From contig CAVUTF010000033.1 of assembly GCA_963744305.1 (NCBI GenBank), positions 1-64,000 on the forward strand: a stretch of DNA of 64,000 nt, in the 5' to 3' direction. The translations under genes were made by a program, and so were the position numbers. Under the pieces are notes generated by a model, which had not been told where the DNA came from, ran no database searches, and saw only the letters and a list, made by a program, of their open reading frames with translations. Source of the stretch: FEN-1219 sp963744305. GTDB lineage: Bacteria > Pseudomonadota > Gammaproteobacteria > Steroidobacterales > Rariloculaceae. This document shows positions 1-9,883 of the stretch, one piece after another (positions within the stretch are counted from its first letter, which is position 1; every line of letters starts with the position of its first letter).

Positions 1-1558
1 CGGCTCGAGCATGCCGAGCTCGCGCAAGTCGGTCACCCCAGCCGTCCCCGATCCGTGCGGTTATCACGTCGGCGAGCGCCGGGTTCGCCATCCGCAGCCA
101 ACGGCGCGGCGTTACGCCGTTGGTCTTGTTGTTGAAGCGCTCTGGGAACATTCCGGCATGTCTTTGACCGTCGTCGTCCGCAGCAGCTCCGTGTGAATGG
201 CTGCGACGCCGTTCGTGCTGTGCGAGCCGACGATCGCTAAATTCGCCATGCGGACCTTGCGCTCGCCGTCCTCCTCGAGCAGGCTCATGCGCTGCACGCG
301 CGCCTCGTCTGACGGGTACCGCCGTCGTATGTCGTCGAGAAAACGGCGGTTGATCTCGAGAATGATCTCGAGATGGCGCGGCAGGAGCAGCTCGAACCAT
401 CGCAGCGGCCATTTCTCCAATGCCTCGGGCAGCAGCGTGTGGTTCGTGTAGGCGAGCGTGCGGCAGGTGAGGTCCCAGGCTTGCTCCCATCCGAGCTCCG
501 CCTGATCGAGCAGGATCCGCATCAGCTCGGCGACTGCGAGTGAGGGATGCGTGTCGTTCATTTGGATCGCGACTTTCTCCGGGAGCAGGCTCCAGTCGCT
601 GTTGCTGCGCCGAAAACGCCGGACGAGATCGGCGAGCGTCGCGGCGACGAGAAAGTACTCCTGCACGAAACGCAGTCCCTGGCCCATGCTCGTGGAATCG
701 TCAGGGTACAGAACGCGCGTCACCGATTCGGCCGTGAGCTCTCGGCGACCGCGCCTACGAAGTCGCCGCTGCTGAATTCGTGAAAGTTGAAGTAGTGCGG
801 GGCACTGGCGCTGCAGAGCCGCAGCGTGTTGATGGTCTTGCCGCCGTAGCCCACGACGGGGCGGTCGAACGGGATGCCGAGCAGCTTGGTCGGCTGGCCC
901 GGAATCGCGCGCAAGGCGCCGCCCTGCACGTCGAAGGAGCAGTTGAATGGGATTTCCACCTGCTCGTTGGCCGCGGCACCTCCCACGGATCCGGGCGGCG
1001 CAGCCAGTTGTCCGCTTCTTCGTGTTGCCAACCGTCGCGAATGGATTGCTTGAAGATGCCGTATTCATAGCGCAGTCCATAGCCCATGGCGGGCAGCTGC
1101 AGCGTCGCCATCGAGTCGAGGAAGCAGGCTGCGAGCCGCCCGAGCCCGCCGTTGCCGAGACCGGCATCGGGCTCCTCTTCGACAATGCGAGCCAATCGAG
1201 ATCCTTGAGCTGCGCCGCCTGCTCGACGATCGGATCCAGCAGCAGGTTCGTGACGTTGTTTGCCAGCGACCGGCCGATCAGAAACAAGCGATAGATAGTA
1301 GACGCGCTTCGGATTGGCGCGGTCGTACGTTTTCTCCGTTTGCACCCAACGCTGCGCCAGAACGTCTCGCACCGAGCGCGCGACCGCCTCGAAACGCTCG
1401 CGCGCACCGGCGGCCGCCAGATCGATGATATCGTCGAACACGAGATGGCGTTCATACAACGCGTTGTCGGTGCCCGCGAACTTGATGGGGCCGTAACCGT
1501 AACGCCTCAGGAGCTGCGCGATCGTGTCGGGTGCTGCTGCGCTTATCGCCGTACTCAT
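1..1558 (-). CDS. glgP: Glycogen/starch phosphorylase, partial, frameshifted
   Basis: Would release glucose 1-phosphate from glycogen or other alpha-1,4-glucans in the cytoplasm. The family is clear from GTDNALYERHLVFDDI near the start, GNGGLGRLAACFLDS, QMNDTHPSLAVAELMR and NHTLLPEALEKWPLRWFE. The gene runs off the left edge, so the C-terminal part with the PLP lysine is outside. As printed it needs six frame changes (near 1287, 1190, 955, 740, 155 and 37). Several fit single-base miscalls, for example an extra C in the CCCC at 36-39. The start ATG (1556-1558) overlaps the TAA stop of the phosphoketolase gene (1558-1560) as TAATG, so the two are translationally coupled. Either this is a real gene with consensus errors or a young pseudogene; I favour errors because all segments stay in order and conserved. 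Confidence 0.85.
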
Positions 1559-3977
1559 TACGAACCCTTCCCTGCTGAATGAGGCCACTTCCACTGATCG
1601 AGCTCGGGCACGTCGACACCGTGCTCGTACGCGTAACGCTGGAGGCGATCTGCTTGTTGCGCAGTTCCTCCTTCGCGTGCGCTCCGGCCACCTGCAAGGC
1701 GGGCACGCGGTCGATGACGTCGATGGCCAAGCTGAAGCGGTCGATCTCGTTCTGGATGGCCAAATCGAGCGGTGTGTTGATGTTGCCCTTCTCTTTGTAA
1801 CCGCGTACGTGCAGGTTGCGATGGTTCGTGCGCCGGTAAGCGAGACGGTGGATCAGCCACGGGTAGCCATGGAAGTTGAAGACGATCGGCTTATCGACGG
1901 TGAACAGGCTGTCGAAATCCCGGTCGGAGAGGCCGTGCGGATGCTCGGTCGCCGGCAGGAGCTTGTGGAGTTCCACCACGTTGATGAAACGCACTTTGAG
2001 CTCGGGGAAATACTCGCGCAGCAGTGCCACGGCGGCCAACGCTTCTTTGGTCGGGATATCGCCGGCGCTCGCCATGACGACGTCCGGTTCCGTTCCCTCG
2101 TCATTGCTCACACGGCGCCAAATGCCGATGCCCTTGGCGCAGTGAGTGATGGCCTCGTCCATGGTCATATACTGCAAGTGCTTTTGCTTGTCGCACACGA
2201 TCACATTGATGAGGTTCGTGCTACGCAAGCAGTGATTGGCCACACTTAACAGAGTGTTCGCGTCGGGCGGGAGATAGATCCGGCACACGTTCGGGCTCTT
2301 GTTCAATACAACGTCCAGGAAACCGGGGTCCTGATGCGTGAAACCGTTGTGATCCTGCCTCCAGACGGTCGATGTGATGAGCAAATTGAGCGAAGGGACC
2401 GGCGCGCGCCAGGGCAAGCTCCGCGCAATGTCGAGCCACTTCGCGTGCTGGTTGAACATCGAATCGATGACGTGGGCGAACGCTTCATACGTTGAAAAGA
2501 AGCCGTGCCGGCCGCTCAGCACATAGCCTTCGAGCCAGCCCTGGAGCGTGTGCTCGGACAGCATCTCGAGCACGCGGCCGTCCACCGCGAGCTCGCCGCC
2601 GTCGGCGTCCTCCGGTAGGTAGTCGGCCAACCAGAGCTTCTTGCTGACCTCGTAGATCGCGTCGAGACGATTCGAGCTGTTCTCGTCGGGCGAAAGGACG
2701 CGAAAGTTCTGCATGTTCAAGCGCATGGTGTCGCGCAGATAGCGGCCCAAGGGGCCGCGTGTTGTCGGCCGTCATCTCGGCCGGCTTGTCCACAGTGACT
2801 GCATAGTCGCGGAAGTCCGGCAAGCGCAGCGGCTTGCGAAGCAGCCCGCCGTTGGCGTGCGGATTAGCGCCCATGCGACGCCTCCCCTTCGGCGCGAGCG
2901 CTTTGAGCTCGGGGAGGAGTCGCCCTTCGGCGTCGAAGAGCTCGTCGGGCTTGTAGCTGCGCAACCAATTCTCGAGCAGCTTCAGGTGCTCGGGATTGTC
3001 GTGAATGCCCGCCAGCGGCACCTGATGGGAACGCCAGAAGCCTTCGACTTTGTGCTCGCCTACGACCGCGGGCCCAGTCCAGCCCTTTGGGCTGCGCAGC
3101 ACGATCATCGGCCAGCGCGGCCGGGTGCCTTACCGGTCTCGCGGGCTGTCTGTTGCAGCCTGCGGATCTCGAGCACGCAATGCTCGAGCGTGCCCGCCAT
3201 GTCCCGATGCATGCGATCGGCGTCGGAGCCCTCGACGAAATAGGGTGTCCAGCCGTAGCCTTTGAACAGGCTCTCGAGCTCTTCGTGGGAGATTCGCGCG
3301 AGCAGCGTCGGATTATTGATCTTGTAGCCGTTGAGATGGAGGATCGGCAGCACTGCGCCGTCGCGGATCGGGTTAAGGAACTTGTTCGAATGCCACGACG
3401 TGGCCAATGGGCCCGTCTCGGCCTCGCCGTCGCCGACCACGACCGCGACAAGTAGATCCGGATTGTCGAACGCGGCCCCGAACGCGTGCGAAATGCAGTA
3501 GCCGAGCTCGCCGCCCTCGTGGATCGAACCCGGCGTCTCGGGCGTGCAGTGGCTGCCGATGCCGCCCGGGAACGAGAACTCGCGGAAGAACTCGAGCATC
3601 CCGGCCTCGTCCTCGGCCTTGTTCGGGTAGATTTCCGAGTACGCCCCCTCGAGATAGACGGGCGCGAGCACGCCCGGAGCGCCGTGACCGGGGCCGGCCA
3701 TGAAGATTGCGTCGAGGTCGTATTTCTTGATCAGCCGATTCAGGTGAATGTAAGCAAAGCTCAGGCCCGGGCTCGCGCCCCAGTGGCCGAGCAGGCGGCG
3801 CTTGACGTGCTCCGCCTTCAACGGCTCACGCAGTAGCGGGTTGGCGCGCAGGTAAATCATCCCCACTGCAAGGTAATTGGAAGCGCGCCAATAGGCGTGG
3901 ATCTTCTGGAGCTCTTCGCTGCTGAGCGGCTCCTCGGCCGTCGGTCGTGCTTCCCTAGTCTTGAGTTGTTTTGCCAT
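1558..3977 (-). CDS. xfp: Xylulose-5-P/fructose-6-P phosphoketolase, frameshifted
   Basis: A thiamine-diphosphate enzyme that splits xylulose 5-phosphate or fructose 6-phosphate with phosphate to give acetyl phosphate. At about 806 codons the length matches the family. The N-terminal part shows GHWGASPGLSFAYIHLNR, AGPGHGAPG, FSFPGGIGSHCTPETPGS and the ThDP motif GDGEAETGPLATSWHSNKF; the middle has FWRSHQVPL; the C-terminal part has HQDPGFLDVVLNK and FNFHGYPWLIHRL. Frame breaks lie near 3107, at 2746-2748 (removing one C restores LGRYLRD) and near 1640. The start ATG follows a GAAGGGAT ribosome site. It is first in the operon with glgP, a pairing that links glycogen breakdown with acetyl-phosphate production. 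Confidence 0.9.
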
Positions 3978-4283
3978 TTCGCATCCCTTCGCCGTGTCGC
4001 GGCACGTTCAGTGTTGTGCAGGAACGGAACAAGCCGACGGGCTCCGAAGGAGCACTTGCCTGGACGGCGATCGTCGACGATGAATGTTTTTGACACATGC
4101 CCGATTCTATGAACATCGGGCTTTGGGCTTACGGGCGGGGCATCGAGTGCAAGAAAAGTGTCACAAAGGGGATGCGCGCGGGCAGCAACGCACTCGGAGG
4201 CTGCGCCCGCGTTGCGCTAGCCGATTGCGCGCGCTTCGACCAGCGCGACGCTGCGGCGATGCACTGCATAGATCGGCGCGGTG
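3978..4283. other. Region without a recognisable gene
   Basis: Upstream region of the phosphoketolase operon; its promoter must lie here, but I see no convincing -35/-10 pair. The overlapping short plus-strand frames do not resemble a protein until the histidine-phosphatase remnant that follows. Confidence 0.5.
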
Positions 4284-4545
4284 TGCGGCTCTTGCCGCTC
4301 TGGCTCGACGATGTCGCGCGGTGGCGGCGGTGTCGAGCGCGACATCCGCACGCGCGCGCTCAGCGAAAGGCGATGTCGCCGTGTTTGCGCACGGGCATGT
4401 TCTGCGGGTCTTTGCGGCTCGCTGGCTCGGGCTTCCGGCCACGGCCGGATGCCACTTCTTGCTCGAGACCGCGACGCTCAACGTTTTCAGCTACTACCGC
4501 GGCATCCCGGCCGTAAAACGCTGGAACGCTGCGCTCGTCACGTAG
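4284..4545 (+). pseudogene. Histidine phosphatase C-terminal remnant
   Basis: The last 50 or so codons read GDVAVFAHGHVLRVFAARWL, then a segment ending NVFSYYRGIPAVKRWN. This is the C-terminal half of the histidine phosphatase (phosphoglycerate-mutase-like) superfamily, including the second catalytic His in AHGH. A preceding piece, VERDIRTRALS, lies in another frame. The N-terminal RHG motif that carries the phospho-acceptor His is not found in any frame upstream. The gene is therefore a decayed fragment, or is broken by several indels. It is not expected to be active. Confidence 0.6.
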
Positions 4546-4632
4546 AGTTGGTGCGCCGCCGCCTCGCGGCATCCGAGTATCGTCTACCTTACGCGGACTC
4601 GGTGTTCGGGAAGTACCGCGGATCGCGTAGCG

Positions 4633-5070
4633 TCAGCCAATGTCGGCCAGCCGCTCCTTCGAAACCCTGATCGCTGCGTCGCTGAACGATGTCTCGTGGC
4701 GCACGACGATTGCTTCGAACGCCAGGTCTTCCAACCCGAGCTCGCGCAACGTGACCCGGCCCGCCGCTTCCGGAGGACGACTCACGGCCCTCTGGACGGC
4801 TTCGATGATTCCGTAGCGCTTGATTGCTTGCCACGTCGCGGTGGCGCGCGTCTTTTTGCCGTTCTTGCGCGTCAGCAGCGCTTCATAGGCGTAAACCGCG
4901 GCGAAGCCTTCCGCTTCCACTGACGATCCCGTCTCGTGCGTCGACGCTTGCAGGTCGATCGATTTGCGTTGCGCCTCGAGAGCCAGATCGGGGCGGTTTC
5001 GAGCCGCTGCGTTCTGAGCGAAGATCTCGCATTCAGCCGACGTTCGTAATCTTTCCACTCGATAATCCAT
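4633..5070 (-). CDS. Conserved hypothetical protein, 145 aa
   Basis: I do not recognise a named family. The protein is soluble, without signal peptide or membrane segment. It begins MDYRVERLRTSAECEIFAQN and has an Ala/Glu-rich helical middle. The start at 5070 is preferred over 5100 because it lies 19 nt after the stop of the RRM gene, within the same likely operon; the longer start would overlap that gene. The N-terminal text resembles small tetratricopeptide-like helical proteins, but no repeat is clear. Confidence 0.6.
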   Translation of the reverse strand: MDYRVERLRTSAECEIFAQNAAARNRPDLALEAQRKSIDLQASTHETGSSVEAEGFAAVYAYEALLTRKNGKKTRATATWQAIKRYGIIEAVQRAVSRPPEAAGRVTLRELGLEDLAFEAIVVRHETSFSDAAIRVSKERLADIG

Positions 5071-5089
5071 TGTGTTACCTCGCGCGCGA

Positions 5090-5350
5090 TCAATGACCAA
5101 CCACGGCCGCGAGCGCTTTGTAGACAGACAGGAGCCGTCCGTCGAAGTCCGCGAAGTTCAGCCCATTGATCGCCCCTTGGGCGCCGGCGGCCGTCTGCAT
5201 CTCGACGAATGCGCCGCGACGGCTAGCGCCGCCGCCCGCATCTCGATCGAGCTTCACCGAGACTACGGTCCCGAACCTGCCGAATTTCCCTGCAAGCACA
5301 TCTTCCGTCGCCGACAACGGCAGATTGCTCACGTAAAGCGTCGTGCTCAC
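5090..5350 (-). CDS. RNA-binding protein, single RRM domain
   Basis: An 86-residue protein that is almost entirely one RNA recognition motif. RNP2 is TLYVSNLPLS at residues 3-12; RNP1 is RRGAFVEM around residues 44-51, with the central aromatic of the usual GFGFV replaced by GAFVEM. Proteins of this size are common in cyanobacteria and proteobacteria as cold- or stress-related RNA-binding proteins; binding to single-stranded RNA is inferred from the family. It is followed 19 nt downstream by an unknown gene on the same strand. Confidence 0.85.
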   Translation of the reverse strand: MSTTLYVSNLPLSATEDVLAGKFGRFGTVVSVKLDRDAGGGASRRGAFVEMQTAAGAQGAINGLNFADFDGRLLSVYKALAAVVGH

Positions 5351-5516
5351 GTGTGTTCCTTATGTTGGGGGAGCGCCAGCGAATCTGGCTCGCGCCAGTC
5401 TATAGGAAACCCGCCCGGAACGCCGCGTTATCGCGTGAACTGTGACACAGGCACGCACAGCACCGGTCGCCGGTGACTGCCCGCGCGTCATAATCAAGTC
5501 GCACGCGGCGCGAGCG

Positions 5517-5765
5517 CTACTTGCGGCGCGATACCGTAGCGAGGCTGAGTATCGGCAGATACTCGAATCCGTTGCCGCGAGACCAACGCAGCAGCGCGTC
5601 GAGGCGCCAGTATTCCTGCTTATGCGGCAGCACCGGCAACGCCGTTAGGCCGAGCTGCTCTGCCCGGTTGCGGCAATCGCCGACGCTGCGCATTCCAAGC
5701 TGCTCCGGCGTCACCACCATCTGCCGGCTTTGCCACTCGGCTGCGGGCTGTACGGAATCCGTCAT
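5517..5765 (-). CDS. Small hypothetical protein, 82 aa
   Basis: An open frame beginning MTDSVQPAAEWQSRQMVV, with a Trp/Leu-rich segment EYWRLDALLRWSRGNG near the middle. No family is recognised, and there is no signal peptide or membrane segment. It stands alone between the RRM gene and the divergent sugar dehydrogenase. It could be a chance frame in GC-rich DNA; the natural-looking composition makes me lean weakly towards a gene. Confidence 0.4.
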   Translation of the reverse strand: MTDSVQPAAEWQSRQMVVTPEQLGMRSVGDCRNRAEQLGLTALPVLPHKQEYWRLDALLRWSRGNGFEYLPILSLATVSRRK

Positions 5766-6093
5766 CTGTGCGACAGGTTTGGGAACGGAGGTCCCAGTCT
5801 ATGCTTCGGCGGCGATGCGCGTGCTTATATCGCACTTGGGCTGCGGGTTTGAGGCATAGTCGCTTTAGGGGTGGGCAAGGAATCCGGTGGCCACTCCGAT
5901 GGTTGCGCTAGAGGGGACGGACGTTGTCCTCCGGCTGGCGATCGACCATTTTGCCGTAAGGATCGAGGGACTCGACCCGGTTGCGCGCGCACGCGCACGA
6001 CGATGCGCTGGGTTCCGGCACGGCGTCGAGGGCGCGCACGCCGCCTTCGAGTACGGTTTTACGAGTTGGTTTCGATTGACGAGGATGCTGCCC

Positions 6094-7517
6094 ATGCGTA
6101 CATCGGCCGTCACTCGATCGGCCCTCGCTCGTCGGTCGCCGGCGCCGGCGCCGTTATGGCACTGGTGTCGGGATCGCTCACCGTGGCGCAAATCGCCGAA
6201 GGCCCCACCGTGAATCCCCGCGCGGTGTGGTCTAGCCCACCGGAAACGTTCACGTCGCGTGTCGTTGCGAACGGCTTCGAGGATCCGTGGGAAGTAACGT
6301 GGGGCCCCGATGGCTTCCTCTGGATCACGGAACGCGTCGGCAAGCGAGTCGTGCGCGTCAATCCGGCCGACGGTAGTCGCAAGGTCGCGGTCAGCATCGA
6401 CGAGGTGTACCAAACGCTGCCGCAGGATGGATTGCTCGGCCTCGCCCTGCATCCGGAGCTGCTGCGCGGCAGCAACTATGTTTACGTGATGTACACCTAC
6501 GATGCGGACTCGAGTCCGGCTGCAGAGCGGCGCGCGAAAATCCGACGCTACACCTACGACGCGGCCTCACAGCAGCTCGGCGAACCGGTCGACCTTCTGA
6601 CGGACCTTCCTCACGGTCCCGATCACGGCGCTAGCCGTATCGTGTTCGGACCGGACGGCAAGCTCTATGCGAGCAGAGGCGATCACGGCTCGAACTTCCT
6701 CGCCTACTACTGCGTTCCGATCCGCGCGCAGGAGCTGCCGACGGCCGCGGACATCCAGGCGCGTAACTGGAGGGGCTACGAGGGGAAGATCCTGCGCGTC
6801 GATCTGGATGGCTCCATACCGGACGACAACCCAGTGTTGAACGGCGTGCGCAGTCACGTGTTCAGCTACGGTCACCGGAACCCTCAGGGCCTGGCCTTCG
6901 GACCGGACGGGCACCTCTATGAATCCGAGCACGGGCAGGACACGGATGACGAGGTGAACCGCATCGAGGCGGGACGCAACTACGGGTGGCCGCTCATTGC
7001 CGGTAACAAAGACGACCAGTACTACACCTATGCGAATTGGTCGGCGTCGGCGCCGACGCCGTGTGCGAGCCTCGAATACGGCCCCGAAGTGCCAAGCACC
7101 GTGCCGCGAACGAAGGAATCCGACGTGAGCCTCCCCGACTTCACGCCGCCACTCAAGACCTTTTTCACCGTGCCGAGCACGTACGATCCGCGCACGCTCG
7201 GCAACGCGACGGCCGCGCTAGCGGGCCTCGAGGTCTATGCGTCACCGACGATCCCGGGTTGGAGCCCATCGATTCTCGTCGCCGGGATGACCAGCGGCGT
7301 CATCTACCGCATGTCCCTGAGCGCGAGCTCTGCTCCGCCGCTCACTTACTTCAAGGCACAAGATCGCTACCGCGATCTCGCAATTGCGCCGGACGGTCGG
7401 CGGATCTACGCCGTCACGGACGCTCACGGTCGAACCTTGACCGCATCCAGTGAGATGACGGCGTCCCTTGCCCACCCGGGCGCGCTGCTCGAGTTCACAT
7501 ACACCGGAATGCGTTAG
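6094..7517 (+). CDS. PQQ-dependent soluble aldose (glucose/sorbosone) dehydrogenase
   Basis: A secreted quinoprotein with a six-bladed propeller (GSDH family, PF07995) that oxidises aldose sugars in the periplasm using PQQ. Recognisable segments are DPWEVTWGPDGFLWITERVG, LPQDGLLGLALHPE, LPHGPDHGASRIVFGPDGKL, GHRNPQGLAFGPDG and SEHGQDTDDEVNRIEAGRNY; the last two carry family-conserved cofactor/calcium-site residues. The body is one open frame, but the signal peptide is split: MRTSAVTRSALARR starts at 6094 in one frame and AGAVMALVSGSLTVAQ continues in the next. A one-base indel in the GCCGGC repeat near 6140 would join them. No PQQ biosynthesis genes lie in the window, so the cofactor must come from elsewhere. 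Confidence 0.85.
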
Positions 7518-7611
7518 CCGCAGTCTGCCAGCCGACCCACGGAACGAAGCTGTAGTTTTCCGTCGAACCTTAACGCCTAAACAGCCCCGCCCGAACTCCA
7601 GTCACCTGGCG

Positions 7612-7662
7612 TAGACAGTTGGCGTATTCTAGCGTTAGAATTCATTTGTTCTAGTACTAGAA
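7612..7662 (+). promoter_or_regulatory. padR promoter with two tandem palindromic operators
   Basis: TTCTAGTACTAGAA (7649-7662) is a perfect 14-bp palindrome ending one base before the padR start codon. TTCTAGCGTTAGAA (7627-7640) is a near copy whose centre is 22 bp, two helical turns, upstream. A plausible sigma-70 promoter TAGACA (7612-7617) - 18 bp - TAGAAT (7636-7641) would start transcription near 7648. One operator then covers the -10 and the other the start site, which suggests autorepression by PadR. There is no room for a normal ribosome site, so the mRNA leader would be very short. Confidence 0.65.
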
Positions 7663-7663
7663 T

Positions 7664-8209
7664 ATGAGCTCAAAAGACCTTACCGACAGCGAATTGCTGG
7701 TCCTCGGCCTAGTCGCTGAAATGCCCCGCCATGGCTATGAGCTCGAGCAAGTCATCGAGCAGCGCGGGATGCGGGAATGGACCCAGATTGGGTTTTCCTC
7801 AATCTACTTCGTGCTCGGCCAGCTGGAAAAGAAAGGTCTGGTTAAGGCGGAAACGCCGGCTACTGCAAAGGCCAAGAAAAGCTACCGAATGACGAGAGCG
7901 GGCAAGAAGACAGTAGTAAAGCAGACACTTACTGCGCTCAAAACCATCCGCTCCACATCCTCTTCCCTCTTAATGGGAATGATGCACTGGTCGGTACTAA
8001 CGCGAGATCAGGCCTTGGATGCTTTGCAGACACGCAAAGACGCCATGGCGAAAGAATCGGAAAGGCTCGAAAACATTCGCTTTGAGCAACAACCTCTGCC
8101 CGACTACGTTGACGCCATGTTCGACTTCTCTATCAGCCAGCTAAACGCTGAGGCCGAATGGATTGCCAAAACATTGGATTACATGCGAACCAAACCTTGG
8201 AATGCCTGA
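7664..8209 (+). CDS. PadR-family transcriptional regulator
   Basis: 181 residues: an N-terminal winged helix (LTDSELLVLGLVAEMPRHGY, SSIYFVLGQLEKKGLV) followed by the Vir-type alpha-helical dimerisation domain, as in PadR proteins that repress a neighbouring effector gene. The start codon abuts a perfect palindrome, so autoregulation is likely. It is followed 24 nt downstream by a GyrI-like ligand-binding protein on the same strand. The locus uses more A/T-ending and AAA codons than its surroundings, which suggests a horizontally acquired two-gene unit. Confidence 0.9.
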   Translation: MSSKDLTDSELLVLGLVAEMPRHGYELEQVIEQRGMREWTQIGFSSIYFVLGQLEKKGLVKAETPATAKAKKSYRMTRAGKKTVVKQTLTALKTIRSTSSSLLMGMMHWSVLTRDQALDALQTRKDAMAKESERLENIRFEQQPLPDYVDAMFDFSISQLNAEAEWIAKTLDYMRTKPWNA

Positions 8210-8233
8210 AACTCACTTAGCGGAGATACACAA

Positions 8234-8854
8234 GTGAATGTAGAAGGATTTCACAAACGCTTAAGAGAACTGTATTTACCGCCGGAAAAGCAATTTACCT
8301 TAGTCGATGTTCCTGAAATCAGGTTCGCTGTTGTCGATGGCAAGGGTAATCCAGAAAGCGGCGAATGTGCTGAGGCTGCGAAATGGCTCTATTCCGTGGT
8401 TCACGTAATCAAACCGCTAGTGAAAAAACGCATGGGCAAGAACTTCGTCGAGCCACCGCTGGAAGTTCTATGTTGGGCTGACAAAAGGAAAGACTTCATC
8501 GAAGGCAATAAGGACAAATGGAAGTGGCGCGTAATGATAGTTTTTATCGATTGGATAACCCAAGAGCAATTTGAAGAAGCCGTCGCCAAAGTCGAACATA
8601 AACGCGGCCCCGCACCCAAAACATTGCGACTCGAAAATCTGCATGAAGGAAAAAGCGTGCAAATCATGCACGTCGGTGACTACAACGAGATCCGCGCAGT
8701 CTGCGAAAAACTCTACGACGAATATCTACCGGAAAAACATCTAACGCCCAACGGCCACTACCACGAGATTTACCTAAACGACCCCAAACGAACGGCACCG
8801 GAAAAACGGAAAACGGTGATTCGACAGCCCGTAAAAAGTTTTCCACCGAGATAG
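8234..8854 (+). CDS. GyrI-like small-molecule-binding domain protein
   Basis: 206 residues, Lys-rich, with the features of the GyrI-like/SbmC-type effector-binding fold: FTLVDVPEIRFAVVDGKGNP near the start, KWRVMIVFIDW in the middle and SVQIMHVGDYNE in the second repeat. Such proteins bind or hydrolyse small aromatic or toxic compounds; the ligand here is unknown. The GTG start at 8234 has a GGAGA site 7 bases upstream. It is very likely co-transcribed with padR and controlled by the paired operators. Confidence 0.75.
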   Translation: MNVEGFHKRLRELYLPPEKQFTLVDVPEIRFAVVDGKGNPESGECAEAAKWLYSVVHVIKPLVKKRMGKNFVEPPLEVLCWADKRKDFIEGNKDKWKWRVMIVFIDWITQEQFEEAVAKVEHKRGPAPKTLRLENLHEGKSVQIMHVGDYNEIRAVCEKLYDEYLPEKHLTPNGHYHEIYLNDPKRTAPEKRKTVIRQPVKSFPPR

Positions 8855-9138
8855 ACCGCTAAAGATGCGCTCGCCGGGCTGGATGTTCGGTTAGTGCGGC
8901 TAGTGGCCCTCGCTGCCTCGCCCGGGCCCGGCTGCGCAGGTGGCATCGAAAACGTGACGCGGATCGACACAAGCGATCCGCTCATTTCGTATCCTGGTGC
9001 ACGCGTTCCACCTATAAGCCGGCGTTTGTCGGCATCGAAGCAAAGGATCGCCTTACTTCGCGGCCATCCAGGCGTGCGCGCGCGAAATCCAGGATTGCGG
9101 CGTATGATTCGCCGCGGCATCGAAACGCCGCGTTGAGC

Positions 9139-9435
9139 ATGGCCGACGAATCGACCGACTGGAATTCTCTGACGACCTTGGAGGACTGGGCCGGTGTGCT
9201 GCAAGCATTGCTGGTGGCCGGCGAGGCGAGCATCCGCAGCGGTGATCCCATCGAACGGGGAGCAGCACAGAAACGACTGATCGAGTTCGTGCTCGAGTCA
9301 CCGAACTCGATTGCCATCGAGCTCGACGAGCTCGCCCGGGGCGCGATCGACGCGATTCTGCTCCCGGGAAAGGAGCAAGCGCTGGCGCAGCTCGCCCAAC
9401 ACATGCGCGAGATCGCCAAGCACCTGTCTAAGTAG
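9139..9435 (+). CDS. Hypothetical helical protein, 98 aa
   Basis: Begins MADESTDWNSLTTLEDWAGV and is predominantly alpha-helical, with leucines and alanines at regular spacing and no signal peptide. No family is recognised. The ATG at 9139 is preferred over the TTG two codons earlier. It is preceded by about 280 bases after the GyrI-like gene in which I see no gene. Confidence 0.5.
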   Translation: MADESTDWNSLTTLEDWAGVLQALLVAGEASIRSGDPIERGAAQKRLIEFVLESPNSIAIELDELARGAIDAILLPGKEQALAQLAQHMREIAKHLSK

Positions 9436-9467
9436 GCGGCCCGACCGTTCCGTAATCCACAGGATCT

Positions 9468-9656
9468 GTGGACAACACTGTGCAGAAGTGCTTAGTCAGT
9501 ACCGACAGCGGCAGGCGGCACGTCGCAGAGATCAGATTGGTCAAAAAAGCATCAAAAACGAGCGGCGTTCCGAATCAAGAGGTTGTGGGGATTTACGAGG
9601 CTGTCGCTCATCTATTTGGCACAACAGTCGAGTTTGTGACAGTCGTGCGACGTTAA
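9468..9656 (+). CDS. Small hypothetical protein, 62 aa
   Basis: A short frame starting at GTG, reading MDNTVQKCLVSTDSGRRHVA and later QEVVGIYEAVAHLFGTTVEF. The mix of beta-like and helical segments looks protein-like, but no family is recognised and no strong ribosome site precedes it. The 227 bases that follow, up to the next gene, show nothing recognisable. Confidence 0.35.
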   Translation: MDNTVQKCLVSTDSGRRHVAEIRLVKKASKTSGVPNQEVVGIYEAVAHLFGTTVEFVTVVRR

Positions 9657-9883
9657 TTTCCCGGATGTGGACATTGTTTTGCTTTGAGTGACCCGTGACC
9701 GCGACACGGCGTGACCTGCGCCCTCCGTTTCCGACCTCCGACTCGACGAAAAGCCGCCAAACTGAGGGCAATGTCCAGCCGATCGAAAACGAACGAGGGA
9801 CGTCAGACATCAGGGAACGGACACTGCGGCTGACGGCCGCGGCATGAGGCTGCTAGGGCTCGCGCTCAAGCTCCGTGGCCGAA

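Noticed and set aside
1524..2249. Plus-strand frame of 241 codons opposite phosphoketolase
   Set aside because: Shadow of a strongly conserved gene; no start signal or family.
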